32,461 bases of DNA from assembly GCA_944389455.1 (NCBI GenBank), contig CALXMK010000026.1, positions 1 through 32,461 of the forward strand, read 5' to 3'. The stretch comes from an uncultured Verrucomicrobiota bacterium. Lineage in GTDB: Bacteria; Verrucomicrobiota; Verrucomicrobiia; Limisphaerales; UBA1412. The notes under the pieces were generated by a model. That model was given only the letters and a program-made list of their open reading frames with translations, was not told the DNA's origin and searched no databases. Position numbers and translations under genes: made by a program. The first letter of the stretch is position 1. Every line of letters starts with the position of its first letter. This document shows, piece by piece, positions 7,495 to 15,461 of this stretch.

Positions 7495-8094
7495 ATGATC
7501 TTAGTTTTAGATAATTACGATTCTTTTACCTATAATCTGGTTCAATTACTCTATACTTTAGATGTTTCAGTTGAGGTTAGACGTAATCGTGAGATTACAG
7601 TCAAAGAAGCCTTGGAGATGAAACCGGAGGGAATTTTGTTATCTCCGGGACCAGGGCGTCCAGAGAATGCGGGAGTAATGATGGAACTGATTTCCGCAGT
7701 TTATTCTAAAATACCTCTTTTAGGAATTTGTTTGGGACATCAGGCAATTGGAGCTTTTTTTGGGGGAAAGATTGTTGCCGCAAAGTATATTATGCATGGG
7801 AAGATTTCCAAAATAACTCATGATGGGAAGGGGTTGTTTAGCGGGATCAGAAATGAATTTAAGGCCGTCAGATATCACTCTTTAGCCGTTGACGAGACTT
7901 CTCTTGCTAATGAGATTGAGGTGACAGCTCGTTCTGAAGATAAAGAAATAATGGGAATTCGACATAAACAATTCCTGATTGAAGGAATCCAGTATCACCC
8001 GGAATCTATTATGACTCCAACAGGAAAGACACAGTTGTCTAATTTTATAAATTTAATTCGTTCTTGTCGGAAGGGAGAAAGTATTTATGCTTAA
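7495..8094 (+). CDS. trpG: Anthranilate synthase component II (glutamine amidotransferase)
   Basis: This class I glutamine amidotransferase hydrolyses glutamine and passes ammonia to TrpE. The 199-residue protein has the nucleophile Cys79 in GICLGHQAIG, the SPGPGRPENAG oxyanion-region motif at residues 50-60, and the His168/Glu170 pair in YHPES. It begins with the typical ILVLDNYDSFTYNLVQ. A good Shine-Dalgarno (GGGAG) lies about 8 bases before the ATG. Its end overlaps trpD by 8 bases, suggesting translational coupling. No separate pabA is seen here, so it might also serve folate synthesis as in B. subtilis; that is inference. Confidence 0.95.
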   Translation: MILVLDNYDSFTYNLVQLLYTLDVSVEVRRNREITVKEALEMKPEGILLSPGPGRPENAGVMMELISAVYSKIPLLGICLGHQAIGAFFGGKIVAAKYIMHGKISKITHDGKGLFSGIRNEFKAVRYHSLAVDETSLANEIEVTARSEDKEIMGIRHKQFLIEGIQYHPESIMTPTGKTQLSNFINLIRSCRKGESIYA

Positions 8095-9103
8095 AAAGTA
8101 TTTACAGAAATTAATGTTAGGAGAGGATCTTACCCGATTTGAAATTAATGAGGTGATGGAAAAATTGGTATCTCAGGATGTTTCCAGTATTCAAGCAGGC
8201 GGATTATTGACGGCGATGCAGATTAAAGGACCAAGTTCTGAGGAGTTGACCGGAGCTGCAGAAATGCTTAGACGGCATTGTAATTTCATTGATTGTGGAG
8301 GAATGAATGTGGTTGATATAGTCGGAACAGGAGGAGATGGCGGAATTTCTTTTAATATCTCTACAACTTCAGCTTTTGTGGCGGCAGGGGCCGGTGTTAC
8401 GATTGCAAAACATGGTAATCGCGCTGTTTCCGGTAAATGTGGAGCTGCGGATGTATTAGAAGAACTAGGGTTTAATCTGAATGTTTCTGCGGACGTAATG
8501 GAATCATGTATTAAAACTCATGGAATAGGTTTTTTATTTGCTCCTCGAATGCATCCTGTTTTAGGAAGTGTAACGAAAATTCGCAAGGAATTGGGAGTGA
8601 GAACAATATTCAATATGTTGGGGCCTTTAACTAACCCGGCCGGAGCTGCGTCGATTGTATTGGGAGTATATGATCCATCATTAACGGAACTCTTTGCAGA
8701 TGCTTTAAAAAAGTTAAATGTCCGAAGAGCAATGGTTGTCCATGGTTTAGATGGGTTAGATGAAATCAGCTGTACAGAGGAAACTCGAGTCTCAGAGCTA
8801 AAAAATGGACAGATTACAACTTATGAATTATTTCCGGAGATGCTTTTGGGTAATAGTTGGGACAGAAACGAGATATCTGGTGGAGATGCCAAAACGAATG
8901 CGGATATTTTATGTCAGGTTTTGGATGGTAGTGCCCAAGGGGCTCAGCGAGGAGTAGTTTTACTGAATGCCGGAGCGGTGATTTATACGGCGGGTTTGTG
9001 CGAAAGTTTGCAGGAAGGTATCGAGTTAGCGGCGAAGTCTATTGATACGGGCAAAGCGATGGAAAAATTGAAGATTTTAATTAAGGAAAGTCAAAATGCC
9101 TAA
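8087..9103 (+). CDS. trpD: Anthranilate phosphoribosyltransferase
   Basis: TrpD joins anthranilate to PRPP to give phosphoribosyl-anthranilate. The 338-residue protein has the N-terminal helical domain (LQKLMLGEDLTRFEINEVM) and the PRPP-binding glycine loop GTGGDG near residue 81. It also has KHGNRAVSGKCGAADVLEELG near residue 108 and the RKELGVRTIFNMLGPLTNPA block. It is a stand-alone protein, not fused to trpG as in enteric bacteria. The Shine-Dalgarno AAGGGAG lies inside the end of trpG, and the gene overlaps its neighbours on both sides by 8 bases. Confidence 0.95.
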   Translation: MLKKYLQKLMLGEDLTRFEINEVMEKLVSQDVSSIQAGGLLTAMQIKGPSSEELTGAAEMLRRHCNFIDCGGMNVVDIVGTGGDGGISFNISTTSAFVAAGAGVTIAKHGNRAVSGKCGAADVLEELGFNLNVSADVMESCIKTHGIGFLFAPRMHPVLGSVTKIRKELGVRTIFNMLGPLTNPAGAASIVLGVYDPSLTELFADALKKLNVRRAMVVHGLDGLDEISCTEETRVSELKNGQITTYELFPEMLLGNSWDRNEISGGDAKTNADILCQVLDGSAQGAQRGVVLLNAGAVIYTAGLCESLQEGIELAAKSIDTGKAMEKLKILIKESQNA

Positions 9104-9893
9104 TATTCTAGAAAAAATTGTAGCAGATCTTAAACCTTTGTTAGAAAAAGCAAAGCAAAAGCTCCCTTTTGAAAAGCTCCGTGAGATAGTGGAAACTTTG
9201 CCTCCTCCAAAATCGTTTAAATCTGCTTTTGATCAGACACATCCCCCTAGAATTATTGGGGAAATGAAGAAGGCATCTCCTTCCAAAGGCGTTATTCGTG
9301 AGGATTTTGAGCCAGTATTTTTAGCGAAGGAGTTAGAAGGAGCAGGAGCGGTGGCACTTTCTGTTTTAACGGAGCCTAATTACTTCAAAGGAAGTCTCCT
9401 TTATCTAAGCGAGATTGGCAAAGAAGTAAAGATCCCTCGATTGAGAAAAGATTTTATTTTCGATGAGTATCAGATTTATGAGGCTAAAGCGGCGGGGGCT
9501 TCGGCTGTTCTTCTTATTGCTGCACTGCTGCCACAAAAAGAACTCATTCGATTTTCGCAAATAGCTATCTCTTTAGGACTGGATGTATTGGGTGAAGCAC
9601 ATGGCCAAGAGGAGATTGAAAGATTATTGGATAGTCCGGTGACATTAATTGGAATCAATGCCCGCGATTTAAAAACCTTTCAAACGGATTTAGATCGTGT
9701 AGCTCAGTTGATTGGCTCAATTCCAAAAGAGAGATTCCCAATCGCTGAAAGTGCAATTCGTTCAGCGAAAGATATTTGCAGGCTGGAAAAAGCAGGGGCT
9801 GTAGGCTTTTTAATTGGTGAGACTTTGATGCGTGCGGCGCGTCCTGGGAATGCATTGAGAGAACTAATTGAGCAATATGAGCGTATTTGTTAA
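9096..9893 (+). CDS. trpC: Indole-3-glycerol phosphate synthase
   Basis: TrpC closes the indole ring, converting carboxyphenylamino-deoxyribulose phosphate to indole-3-glycerol phosphate. The 265-residue TIM barrel shows the catalytic-lysine motif IIGEMKKASPSKGVI, LRKDFIFDEYQIYEAKAAGASAVLLI, then GEAHGQEE (family consensus LVEVHDEEE), GINARDLKTF, and the phosphate-binding AESAI and GFLIGETLMRA segments. Two positions are slightly unusual (GEAH for VEVH, ESAI for ESGI), but the catalytic residues are kept. It is monofunctional, with trpF as a separate overlapping gene. Confidence 0.95.
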   Translation: MPNILEKIVADLKPLLEKAKQKLPFEKLREIVETLPPPKSFKSAFDQTHPPRIIGEMKKASPSKGVIREDFEPVFLAKELEGAGAVALSVLTEPNYFKGSLLYLSEIGKEVKIPRLRKDFIFDEYQIYEAKAAGASAVLLIAALLPQKELIRFSQIAISLGLDVLGEAHGQEEIERLLDSPVTLIGINARDLKTFQTDLDRVAQLIGSIPKERFPIAESAIRSAKDICRLEKAGAVGFLIGETLMRAARPGNALRELIEQYERIC

Positions 9894-10506
9894 AATTTGT
9901 GGCCTAACACGTGAAGAAGATATTCAAAATGCCGCAGAAGCAGGGGCTGATTATGTTGGTTTTGTATTAACTGAAAAATCTCGGCGGTATGTTTCCATGG
10001 CAAGATTAGAGGTATTAAGCCATTTTGTTCCCAAACAGGTATCGAAAGTGGGGGTTTTTGTTGATGCGCCATTGGAATATATTGCTGAATCAGTTTATCG
10101 AGGAGAATTGAATGTGATTCAACTTCATGGAAATGAGAATGCTGAATTCGCAAAGAGAGTTCAAAGTTTATTCCCGCATTGTGAAATATGGAAGGCCGTG
10201 CATCTGAATTCACGGGAAGTTATAAGTCAGCTAATAGAATTTCCGGTTAAAAAGCTCATTGCAGATAGTAAAATAGGTGGATCCGGGAAGGTATGTGATT
10301 GGAGTTTGGTAAGAGAAATATCAGAGAAGAAGGATATTATTTTAGCAGGAGGAATTACTCCGGAAAATGCAATTAAAGCACTTGTTCAGACAAGAGCATG
10401 TGGACTGGATATTTCAACGGGAGTAGAGATTTCTCCTGGAATTAAATCAAAAGAGAAAATGTTGAATTTATTTAAAAGAATTAAGAATTTTAGATATGAG
10501 CAATAG
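9877..10506 (+). CDS. trpF: Phosphoribosylanthranilate isomerase
   Basis: TrpF carries out the Amadori rearrangement before the TrpC step. From the ATG at 9877 the protein is 209 residues and starts [16 protein letters not shown], placing the general-base Cys at residue 7 as expected; a TTG nine bases upstream is less likely. The general-acid Asp lies in [15 protein letters not shown], and the phosphate-binding [11 protein letters not shown] and [13 protein letters not shown] motifs follow. The gene overlaps the end of trpC by 17 bases and the start of trpB by 11 bases. Confidence 0.94.
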   Translation: MSVFVKICGLTREEDIQNAAEAGADYVGFVLTEKSRRYVSMARLEVLSHFVPKQVSKVGVFVDAPLEYIAESVYRGELNVIQLHGNENAEFAKRVQSLFPHCEIWKAVHLNSREVISQLIEFPVKKLIADSKIGGSGKVCDWSLVREISEKKDIILAGGITPENAIKALVQTRACGLDISTGVEISPGIKSKEKMLNLFKRIKNFRYEQ

Positions 10507-11680
10507 TCATTATGGTATTTATGGGGGGCAGTATGTAGCGGAAACACTAATGCCGACCCTTTTCGAACTAGAATCCGTTTATCAGAGAGAGATTCAATCA
10601 CCATCTTTTAAAGAAGAACTGGAAGAGCTGTTAAAAAATTATGTAGGGAGGCAGACTCCACTTTATTATGCAAAACGTCTTACTCATCATTGTGGAGGGG
10701 CGCGGATTTATCTCAAAAGAGAAGATTTAAATCATACTGGTGCTCATAAGATAAATAATGCGATTGGACAGGCATTATTAGCTAAAAAAATGGGGAAGAA
10801 ACGACTCATTGCCGAAACAGGGGCTGGAATGCATGGAGTGGCTACAGCAACAGCAGCAGCTTTGCTAGGACTTGATTGTAAAGTATTTATGGGTGCTATT
10901 GATATAGAGAGACAAAAGCCTAATGTAGAGAGAATGGAAATACTGGGAGCACAAATTTGTTCAGTAACTACCGGATCGCAGACTCTCAAAGATGCGATGA
11001 ACGAAGCTATTCGAGTTTGGACAGCCAGTGCAGCAGATACTTTTTATGTGATTGGAACAGTAGCGGGTCCTCATCCTTATCCAAAGATAGTAAAGGAATT
11101 TCAATCTGTGATTGGCAGAGAAGCTCGGCGGCAATGTCTGGAGCAGACTGGTAAACTTCCTAAGGAGGTTATTGCCTGCGTAGGAGGTGGAAGTAATGCG
11201 ATGGGAATTTTTGCCGGATTTGAAAATGATTCTTCTGTCAAGTTAACTGGTGTAGAAGCTGGTGGACAAGGGATTTCTACAGGACAACATGCTGCCAGTA
11301 TTTGTGGAGGGCGTGTAGGAGTTCTTCATGGTTGTAAAACCTATTTGCTTCAAGATGATGAAGGACAAATACTGGATACATTCTCTATTTCGGCTGGATT
11401 AGACTATCCGGGAGTTGGCCCGGAACACAGTTTTTTTGCGGATACAGGAAAAGCTCATTATGCTGTAATTAATGATAAAGGGGCGGTGGAAGCTTTCTTT
11501 TTGCTTTCCCGATTAGAGGGAATCATTCCGGCTTTAGAATCGTCACACGCTTTGGCTTATGCAATCCAGTTTGCTTCAAAATATTCAAATGAAGATATTG
11601 TTTTAGTAAATCTCTCCGGACGAGGAGACAAGGATATAAATAGTGTCAAAGATTTTATGTTAAAAAACAATAAAAAGTAG
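10496..11680 (+). CDS. trpB: Tryptophan synthase beta chain
   Basis: TrpB condenses indole (channelled from TrpA) with serine using pyridoxal phosphate. The 394-residue protein has the PLP-lysine motif [12 protein letters not shown] near residue 84, the GGGSNAMG phosphate-binding loop, [14 protein letters not shown], and VGPEHSF. One oddity is that the substrate-carboxylate loop, normally ETGAGQHG, reads ETGAGMHG, so the usual Gln (Gln114 in enteric TrpB) is Met. The codon is clearly ATG at 10829-10831. The rest of the sequence is typical TrpB1 and looks functional. There is no strong Shine-Dalgarno; the start overlaps trpF, so translational coupling is likely. Confidence 0.95.
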   Translation: MSNSHYGIYGGQYVAETLMPTLFELESVYQREIQSPSFKEELEELLKNYVGRQTPLYYAKRLTHHCGGARIYLKREDLNHTGAHKINNAIGQALLAKKMGKKRLIAETGAGMHGVATATAAALLGLDCKVFMGAIDIERQKPNVERMEILGAQICSVTTGSQTLKDAMNEAIRVWTASAADTFYVIGTVAGPHPYPKIVKEFQSVIGREARRQCLEQTGKLPKEVIACVGGGSNAMGIFAGFENDSSVKLTGVEAGGQGISTGQHAASICGGRVGVLHGCKTYLLQDDEGQILDTFSISAGLDYPGVGPEHSFFADTGKAHYAVINDKGAVEAFFLLSRLEGIIPALESSHALAYAIQFASKYSNEDIVLVNLSGRGDKDINSVKDFMLKNNKK

Positions 11681-11690
11681 AAAATTATTT

Positions 11691-12506
11691 ATGAAGGAAA
11701 GAATTAAAGATATTTTTGAAACATGTAAACAGGAAAAACGTGCTGCTTTGATTGTATTTCAAAGTTGTGGTTTCCCAGACTTGTCTGCCAGCGAGGCAAT
11801 GATAGAGAGTGCGATTATTTCGGGGGCAGATATTATTGAATTGGGAGTGCCTTTTTCGGATCCAATGGCAGATGGAGTTGTTATTCAAAAGGCGTCGCAG
11901 ATTGCTTTACAAAAAGGAGTTTGTTTTCAAGATATTTTAGATATGGCAGAGCGAATACGAAAAAAGCATCCTAAAACAGGATTAATTCTCTTCAGCTATT
12001 TTAATATTTTGTTGAATTATGGTTTGAAAAAATTAACGGCTAAACTTGCGGACATCGGGATAGATGGAATTTTAGCGGTAGATATTCCCTATGAAGAAAA
12101 AGAAGAGTTGGATATATTTTGCAAAGAACAGCACTTGCACTTGATACCACTTGTTTCTCCAGCAACACCTCTGGAAAGAGCTGCTACAATTGTTTCTCGA
12201 GCGAGTGGCTTTATTTATTGTGTTGCTGTATGTGGAGTCACAGGTGCTAGAAGCTCTTTGCCTCCAGAATTAAAAGAATGGGTGGAAAAATTAAAGAGCA
12301 TAACGGAATTGCCTTTAGCCGTTGGTTTTGGTGTTTCAAGCGGAGAAATGGCTCATCAGATTTCTGACTTTGCTGATGCCGTGGTAGTAGGGTCAGCAGC
12401 GTTAAAGCCGTTTTTTGATTCTGTTCCATTTGAGGTTTGTTTGCGAAAATCTTCTGATTTGATTTGTGAATTACGTAAGGAAGTTAATCAAAAGAAAACT
12501 GTTTAA
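11691..12506 (+). CDS. trpA: Tryptophan synthase alpha chain
   Basis: TrpA cleaves indole-3-glycerol phosphate to indole and glyceraldehyde 3-phosphate and forms the alpha2-beta2 complex with TrpB. The 271-residue TIM barrel has both catalytic acids, Glu50 and Asp61, in IIELGVPFSDPMADG. It also has YCVAVCGVTGARSSLP and the phosphate-binding VGFGVSS and VVVGSAALK segments. The early SCGFPD replaces the commoner TAGDPD. It is the last gene of the operon, 10 bases behind trpB, with no strong terminator after it. Confidence 0.95.
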   Translation: MKERIKDIFETCKQEKRAALIVFQSCGFPDLSASEAMIESAIISGADIIELGVPFSDPMADGVVIQKASQIALQKGVCFQDILDMAERIRKKHPKTGLILFSYFNILLNYGLKKLTAKLADIGIDGILAVDIPYEEKEELDIFCKEQHLHLIPLVSPATPLERAATIVSRASGFIYCVAVCGVTGARSSLPPELKEWVEKLKSITELPLAVGFGVSSGEMAHQISDFADAVVVGSAALKPFFDSVPFEVCLRKSSDLICELRKEVNQKKTV

Positions 12507-12732
12507 GATTTGTTTTTCGGATAAAATGCAATACTGTTTTTTGCTTTTTAAAGACAAGAGCTTTGTTTCCTAAAATAGAAGATTTAAGGAAAGTTTTCTG
12601 AAAAAAATAAAAACATTTCTTGTTCAAAGAAATGTCCTTTGTTAGGATGGAACCGCTGTCTGGCAGCTATTCGACATTATTTTAATGCCGCAGAATTTAG
12701 ATAATTGGTTTAGTTAATCAGAAAGAGATGAA
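12507..12732. other. Intergenic region between trpA and the pseudopilin gene
   Basis: No gene is visible. A 9-bp hairpin (12613-12621 with 12627-12635) is not followed by a T-run on the plus strand. On the minus strand it is followed by TTTTTATTTTTTT, so it would work best as a minus-strand terminator. A weak promoter-like pair on the plus strand, TTGTTC, a 17-base gap and TAGGAT (about 12620-12648), could drive the pseudopilin gene. Confidence 0.3.
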
Positions 12733-13116
12733 ATGAAAATAAAAAGCATCAAAAAGATAGTCCGAAATACACGCAGCGGTTTTACGCTGATCGAAATTAT
12801 GATTGTCGTGGCTATCATTGGTATGTTGATGATGATTGCTGTGCCGAATGTGGTAAAAGCGCGTAAGAGTGCTCAGGCTAATTCCTGCATGGCTAATATG
12901 AAGAATATTGATCAGACCATCGAGCTTTATAAATTGGAACAGAAAGCCACTCCTGCAGATTTAAATGCATTGGTGACAGCAGGTTATTTTAAACAAGTTC
13001 CATCTTGCCCCGCAGGAGGAACTTATACGATGCCAGTTGATGAGAATAGCGGAGTTACTTGTTCTATAGATGAACATAATCAAGTTGCAGGAGCAACTAC
13101 TACAACACAACAGTAA
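12733..13116 (+). CDS. Type II secretion / type IV pilus-like pseudopilin
   Basis: The 127-residue protein begins with a basic 16-residue leader ending Ser-Gly, followed by FTLIEIMIVVAIIGM. This is a textbook class III signal: cleavage after Gly16 by prepilin peptidase, Phe as the new first residue, and Glu at mature position 5. The hydrophobic N-terminal helix runs to about residue 45. The short C-terminal domain has CPAGGTYTM, common in the GspG/ComGC-like pseudopilins that are abundant in Verrucomicrobiota and Lentisphaerae. It stands alone, with no secretion or pilus genes nearby. It probably assembles into a pseudopilus or similar fibre; which machine it serves cannot be told. Confidence 0.85.
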   Translation: MKIKSIKKIVRNTRSGFTLIEIMIVVAIIGMLMMIAVPNVVKARKSAQANSCMANMKNIDQTIELYKLEQKATPADLNALVTAGYFKQVPSCPAGGTYTMPVDENSGVTCSIDEHNQVAGATTTTQQ

Positions 13117-13167
13117 TAGTGTCGGCCAAGAAATCGTCTATTAAGTGGAATTAAAAATATGATTTTA

Positions 13168-13262
13168 CCAGGGACTGCGAAGTGCGGACTTACGGATCCC
13201 GCCAGGGCAGGAATGCAGCAACGGCAGTTTGCTTCGTATTTGTCGTAGTATCCCTGGTTTTA
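13168..13262 (+). ncRNA. ffs: Small signal recognition particle RNA (4.5S-type)
   Basis: The segment folds as one long hairpin: CCAGGGA at 13168-13174 pairs with TCCCTGG at 13251-13257, followed by TTTTAT. At the tip, GCCAGGGCA, the GGAA tetraloop (13210-13213) and TGCAGCAACGGC form the conserved SRP domain IV with its Ffh-binding asymmetric loop. The length of about 95 nt fits the bacterial small SRP RNA. A -10-like TATGAT (13158-13163) sits just before the expected 5' end. Its position directly before dnaX-ebfC-recR matches the scr-dnaX-yaaK-recR order of B. subtilis. The RNA binds Ffh to target membrane proteins. Confidence 0.9.
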
Positions 13263-13270
13263 TTTAAACC

Positions 13271-13296
13271 AAGGAGGGGATGGAAATCCTCTCCTT
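13271..13296 (+). other. Strong hairpin between SRP RNA and dnaX
   Basis: An 11-bp stem (13271-13281 with 13286-13296, one G-U) closes a GGAA tetraloop, 12 bases before the dnaX ATG. The left arm contains AAGGAGGGG, a Shine-Dalgarno-like stretch that would be masked. No T-run follows, so it is a poor terminator. It may be an RNA processing site that separates the SRP RNA from the dnaX message, or a translational control element. Confidence 0.5.
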
Positions 13297-13308
13297 TCTA
13301 TTATAGAA

Positions 13309-15132
13309 ATGTCTTATCAAGTTATAGCCCGCAAATATAGACCACAACGATTTTCTGATGTGGTTGGGCAAGAACACGTAACGCGGACTTTGACCAATGC
13401 AATTGAACAAAAACGTATTGCTCATGCATATCTTTTTGTAGGTCCTCGTGGGACAGGTAAGACTACTATTGCTCGTATATTTTCTAAATGTCTTAATTGC
13501 TCTGATGGACCTAAAGTTGATTTTTCCGACCAAGATCCGCGTTGTATTGAAATTAGCGAGGGCCGTTCACTGGATGTTTTAGAAATAGATGGAGCCAGTA
13601 ATCGTGGTATTGATGAAATTCGTGAATTAAGAGATACTGCGGCATATGCCCCAACCAATAGCAGATTTAAGATTTATATTATAGATGAAGTTCACATGTT
13701 GACAAGAGAGGCATTCAATGCGTTGTTAAAAACCTTAGAAGAACCTCCTCCGCATGTGAAATTCATGTTTGCTACGACAGAACCGGAGAAAGTATTGCAA
13801 ACAATTCTTTCTCGTTGTCAGAGGTTTGATTTAAGAAGAATTCCAATTCCTCTCATTATTAAGCAATTGAATTATATTTGTAAAAATGAAGGAGTTGAAT
13901 CTGACGAGTTAGCTTTGGAAGCGATTGCTAGAGGTGCAGAAGGATGTCTGAGAGATGCAGAGTCGAGTTTGGATCAGCTAATTAGTTTTTGTGGAAATCA
14001 TCTGAGTGAGAAAGATGTATTAGGAACTTTTGGATTGGCTTCTCGCCATGAAATTCAAAAACTGACTGATGCAATATTGAGATCAGATATAGAGCAGGCT
14101 CTCAAGACCCTACACTTTTTGTTAGATAATGGGAAAGATGTAAATCGACTCAATTCGGATATATTGAATCATTTCAGAAATTTAATGTTATTCAATGTTT
14201 CTGGGGGTGAGAGGACTCTGATGGAGGTCTCTGACGATGAATGGGGATATTTACAAGTGCAGGCAAAGTGTGTCACTTTAGATGAACTTACCAAAATTAT
14301 GGATATATTTATCACCAATGAATGGAAACTTTCTTCAGCAGCATCTCGTTCATTGGTTTTAGAACTTTCTCTGGTAGAAGCTATTCAGGCTAAAAATGCT
14401 ATTTCTATTGATACACTTTTAGAAAAATTAATTGAGTTAAAAAATAATAATCTTACTTCCAAAGATGAGATTTCTCCGAAAACGCTGGGATCTGAGATTC
14501 TAGGGCGAGAACAATATCCTTCAGAAAAGGCATCTATAAAACGAAATGCTAATATAAATATTCAATCTACAAATTATTCTCAGATAGAAAAAAATGCATC
14601 CTTGTATAAAGGATTGAAAAAAACGGTATTGTCAGAAGTTTCAATAGAGAAAAAATATCCTGAAGATTTAAAAGATTTTTGGGAGAAAATGCTTGCGGCT
14701 AATCTGGTTAAAAATATGTTTTTGTCCGCAGCTTTAAGAACTTGTGTATTACTTTCTTTTAGTGATAAGAAATTTGAAATTGGTTGTCCGGAAGAGCAGA
14801 AGAAGTTTTTAGATACTTTAAATCATCAAAAAGCGATAGAAGATTATCTCGATTCTTGCGGTTATTCGAATTGCCATGTAGTATTTACGGTGTGTGAGCC
14901 AGCAATGCTCCCTAAGGAGTTAGCGCAATCAAAAACTTTGGAAGAGCAGGTTATATCACCGAAACCGAGGCAGGAAGCAGAAGAATCTTCACTGGCAGAA
15001 TTGACTGAAGTGAAGGCAGCTCCGCCGGTTGAACAGATCGATTTTAAAAATGATCCTTTGATTAAAAAGGCATTAGATTTATTCCAGGCATCTATAGTGC
15101 AAACTGGAGTTGATTTAATTAATAAAAATTAG
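13309..15132 (+). CDS. dnaX: DNA polymerase III subunits gamma/tau
   Basis: DnaX is the ATPase of the clamp loader and ties the replication fork together. The 607-residue protein has Walker A GPRGTGKT at residues 45-52, Walker B IIDEVH at 124-129, and ATTEPEKVLQTILSRCQRF with the SRC motif. Domain III follows, then a variable C-terminal tau region from about residue 400. The zinc module is unusual: Cys61, Cys64 and Cys79 remain, but the central CxxC pair normally found after LNC is replaced by acidic/polar residues (DFSDQD). A heptamer A-AAA-AAT at codons 427-429 could give a shorter gamma form. No Shine-Dalgarno precedes the ATG; a hairpin lies there instead. It is first in a tight cluster with ebfC and recR. 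Confidence 0.95.
   Translation: MSYQVIARKYRPQRFSDVVGQEHVTRTLTNAIEQKRIAHAYLFVGPRGTGKTTIARIFSKCLNCSDGPKVDFSDQDPRCIEISEGRSLDVLEIDGASNRGIDEIRELRDTAAYAPTNSRFKIYIIDEVHMLTREAFNALLKTLEEPPPHVKFMFATTEPEKVLQTILSRCQRFDLRRIPIPLIIKQLNYICKNEGVESDELALEAIARGAEGCLRDAESSLDQLISFCGNHLSEKDVLGTFGLASRHEIQKLTDAILRSDIEQALKTLHFLLDNGKDVNRLNSDILNHFRNLMLFNVSGGERTLMEVSDDEWGYLQVQAKCVTLDELTKIMDIFITNEWKLSSAASRSLVLELSLVEAIQAKNAISIDTLLEKLIELKNNNLTSKDEISPKTLGSEILGREQYPSEKASIKRNANINIQSTNYSQIEKNASLYKGLKKTVLSEVSIEKKYPEDLKDFWEKMLAANLVKNMFLSAALRTCVLLSFSDKKFEIGCPEEQKKFLDTLNHQKAIEDYLDSCGYSNCHVVFTVCEPAMLPKELAQSKTLEEQVISPKPRQEAEESSLAELTEVKAAPPVEQIDFKNDPLIKKALDLFQASIVQTGVDLINKN
14587..14614 (+). promoter_or_regulatory. Candidate -1 frameshift site in dnaX
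   Basis: Seven A residues (14588-14594) form the slippery heptamer A AAA AAT in the correct phase for a simultaneous -1 slip on the Lys428 and Asn429 codons. In the -1 frame translation would add Cys-Ile-Leu-Val and stop at TAA 14607-14609, giving a product of about 433 residues. A small 6-bp hairpin (14598-14603 with 14609-14614) starts three bases after the heptamer. E. coli dnaX makes its 431-residue gamma form by -1 frameshifting at A AAA AAG, a close positional parallel. The hairpin is weak, so function is uncertain. Confidence 0.4.
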
Positions 15133-15146
15133 ATAACGTACGTTAT
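15133..15146. other. Perfect 14-bp palindrome filling the dnaX-ebfC gap
   Basis: ATAACGTACGTTAT is an exact inverted repeat occupying every base between the dnaX stop codon and the ebfC ATG. There is no room for a normal Shine-Dalgarno in the gap. It could be a protein-binding site, or chance. Confidence 0.35.
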
Positions 15147-15458
15147 ATGTCTAGTATTGGTAAATTGATGAAACAGGCTGTAAAGATTCAGCAGCAAATG
15201 GAGGAAATGCAGGGACAGCTTGCATCACGCACTGTCGAAGCTACAAGTGGAGGAGGGGCTGTAAAGGTTGTAGTAAGATGCGATCGCACCCTTGAATCTA
15301 TTAAGATTGATCCTCAGGCAGTTAATCCGCAGGATGTACAGATGCTAGAGGATTTAGTGATTACGGCAGTCAATGCTGGATTAAAACAAGCTGAAGAGAT
15401 TTCTACTTCAGAAATGGGGAAGGTAACATCGGGTTTGAAATTCCCGGGGTTGTTCTAA
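15147..15458 (+). CDS. ebfC: YbaB/EbfC nucleoid-associated protein
   Basis: A 103-residue small DNA-binding protein that forms tweezer-like dimers and coats DNA. It has the family pattern: an N-terminal coiled-coil helix (GKLMKQAVKIQQQMEEMQGQL), a central sheet (VEATSGGGAVKVVVR), then IDPQAVNPQDVQMLEDLVITAVNAG and a C-terminal GLKFPGLF. It sits between dnaX and recR, the conserved position in many bacterial phyla, and ends 3 bases before recR. Confidence 0.92.
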   Translation: MSSIGKLMKQAVKIQQQMEEMQGQLASRTVEATSGGGAVKVVVRCDRTLESIKIDPQAVNPQDVQMLEDLVITAVNAGLKQAEEISTSEMGKVTSGLKFPGLF

Positions 15459-15461
15459 TTT

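Noticed and set aside
12613..12635. A hairpin after trpA as the operon terminator
   Set aside because: On the plus strand no T-run follows. The T-rich tail is on the minus strand, so it cannot be claimed as the trp terminator.
14616..14624. A second A7 run in dnaX
   Set aside because: The phase (TTG AAA AAA ACG) does not give a proper X XXY YYZ slippery heptamer. Only the run at 14588-14594 does.
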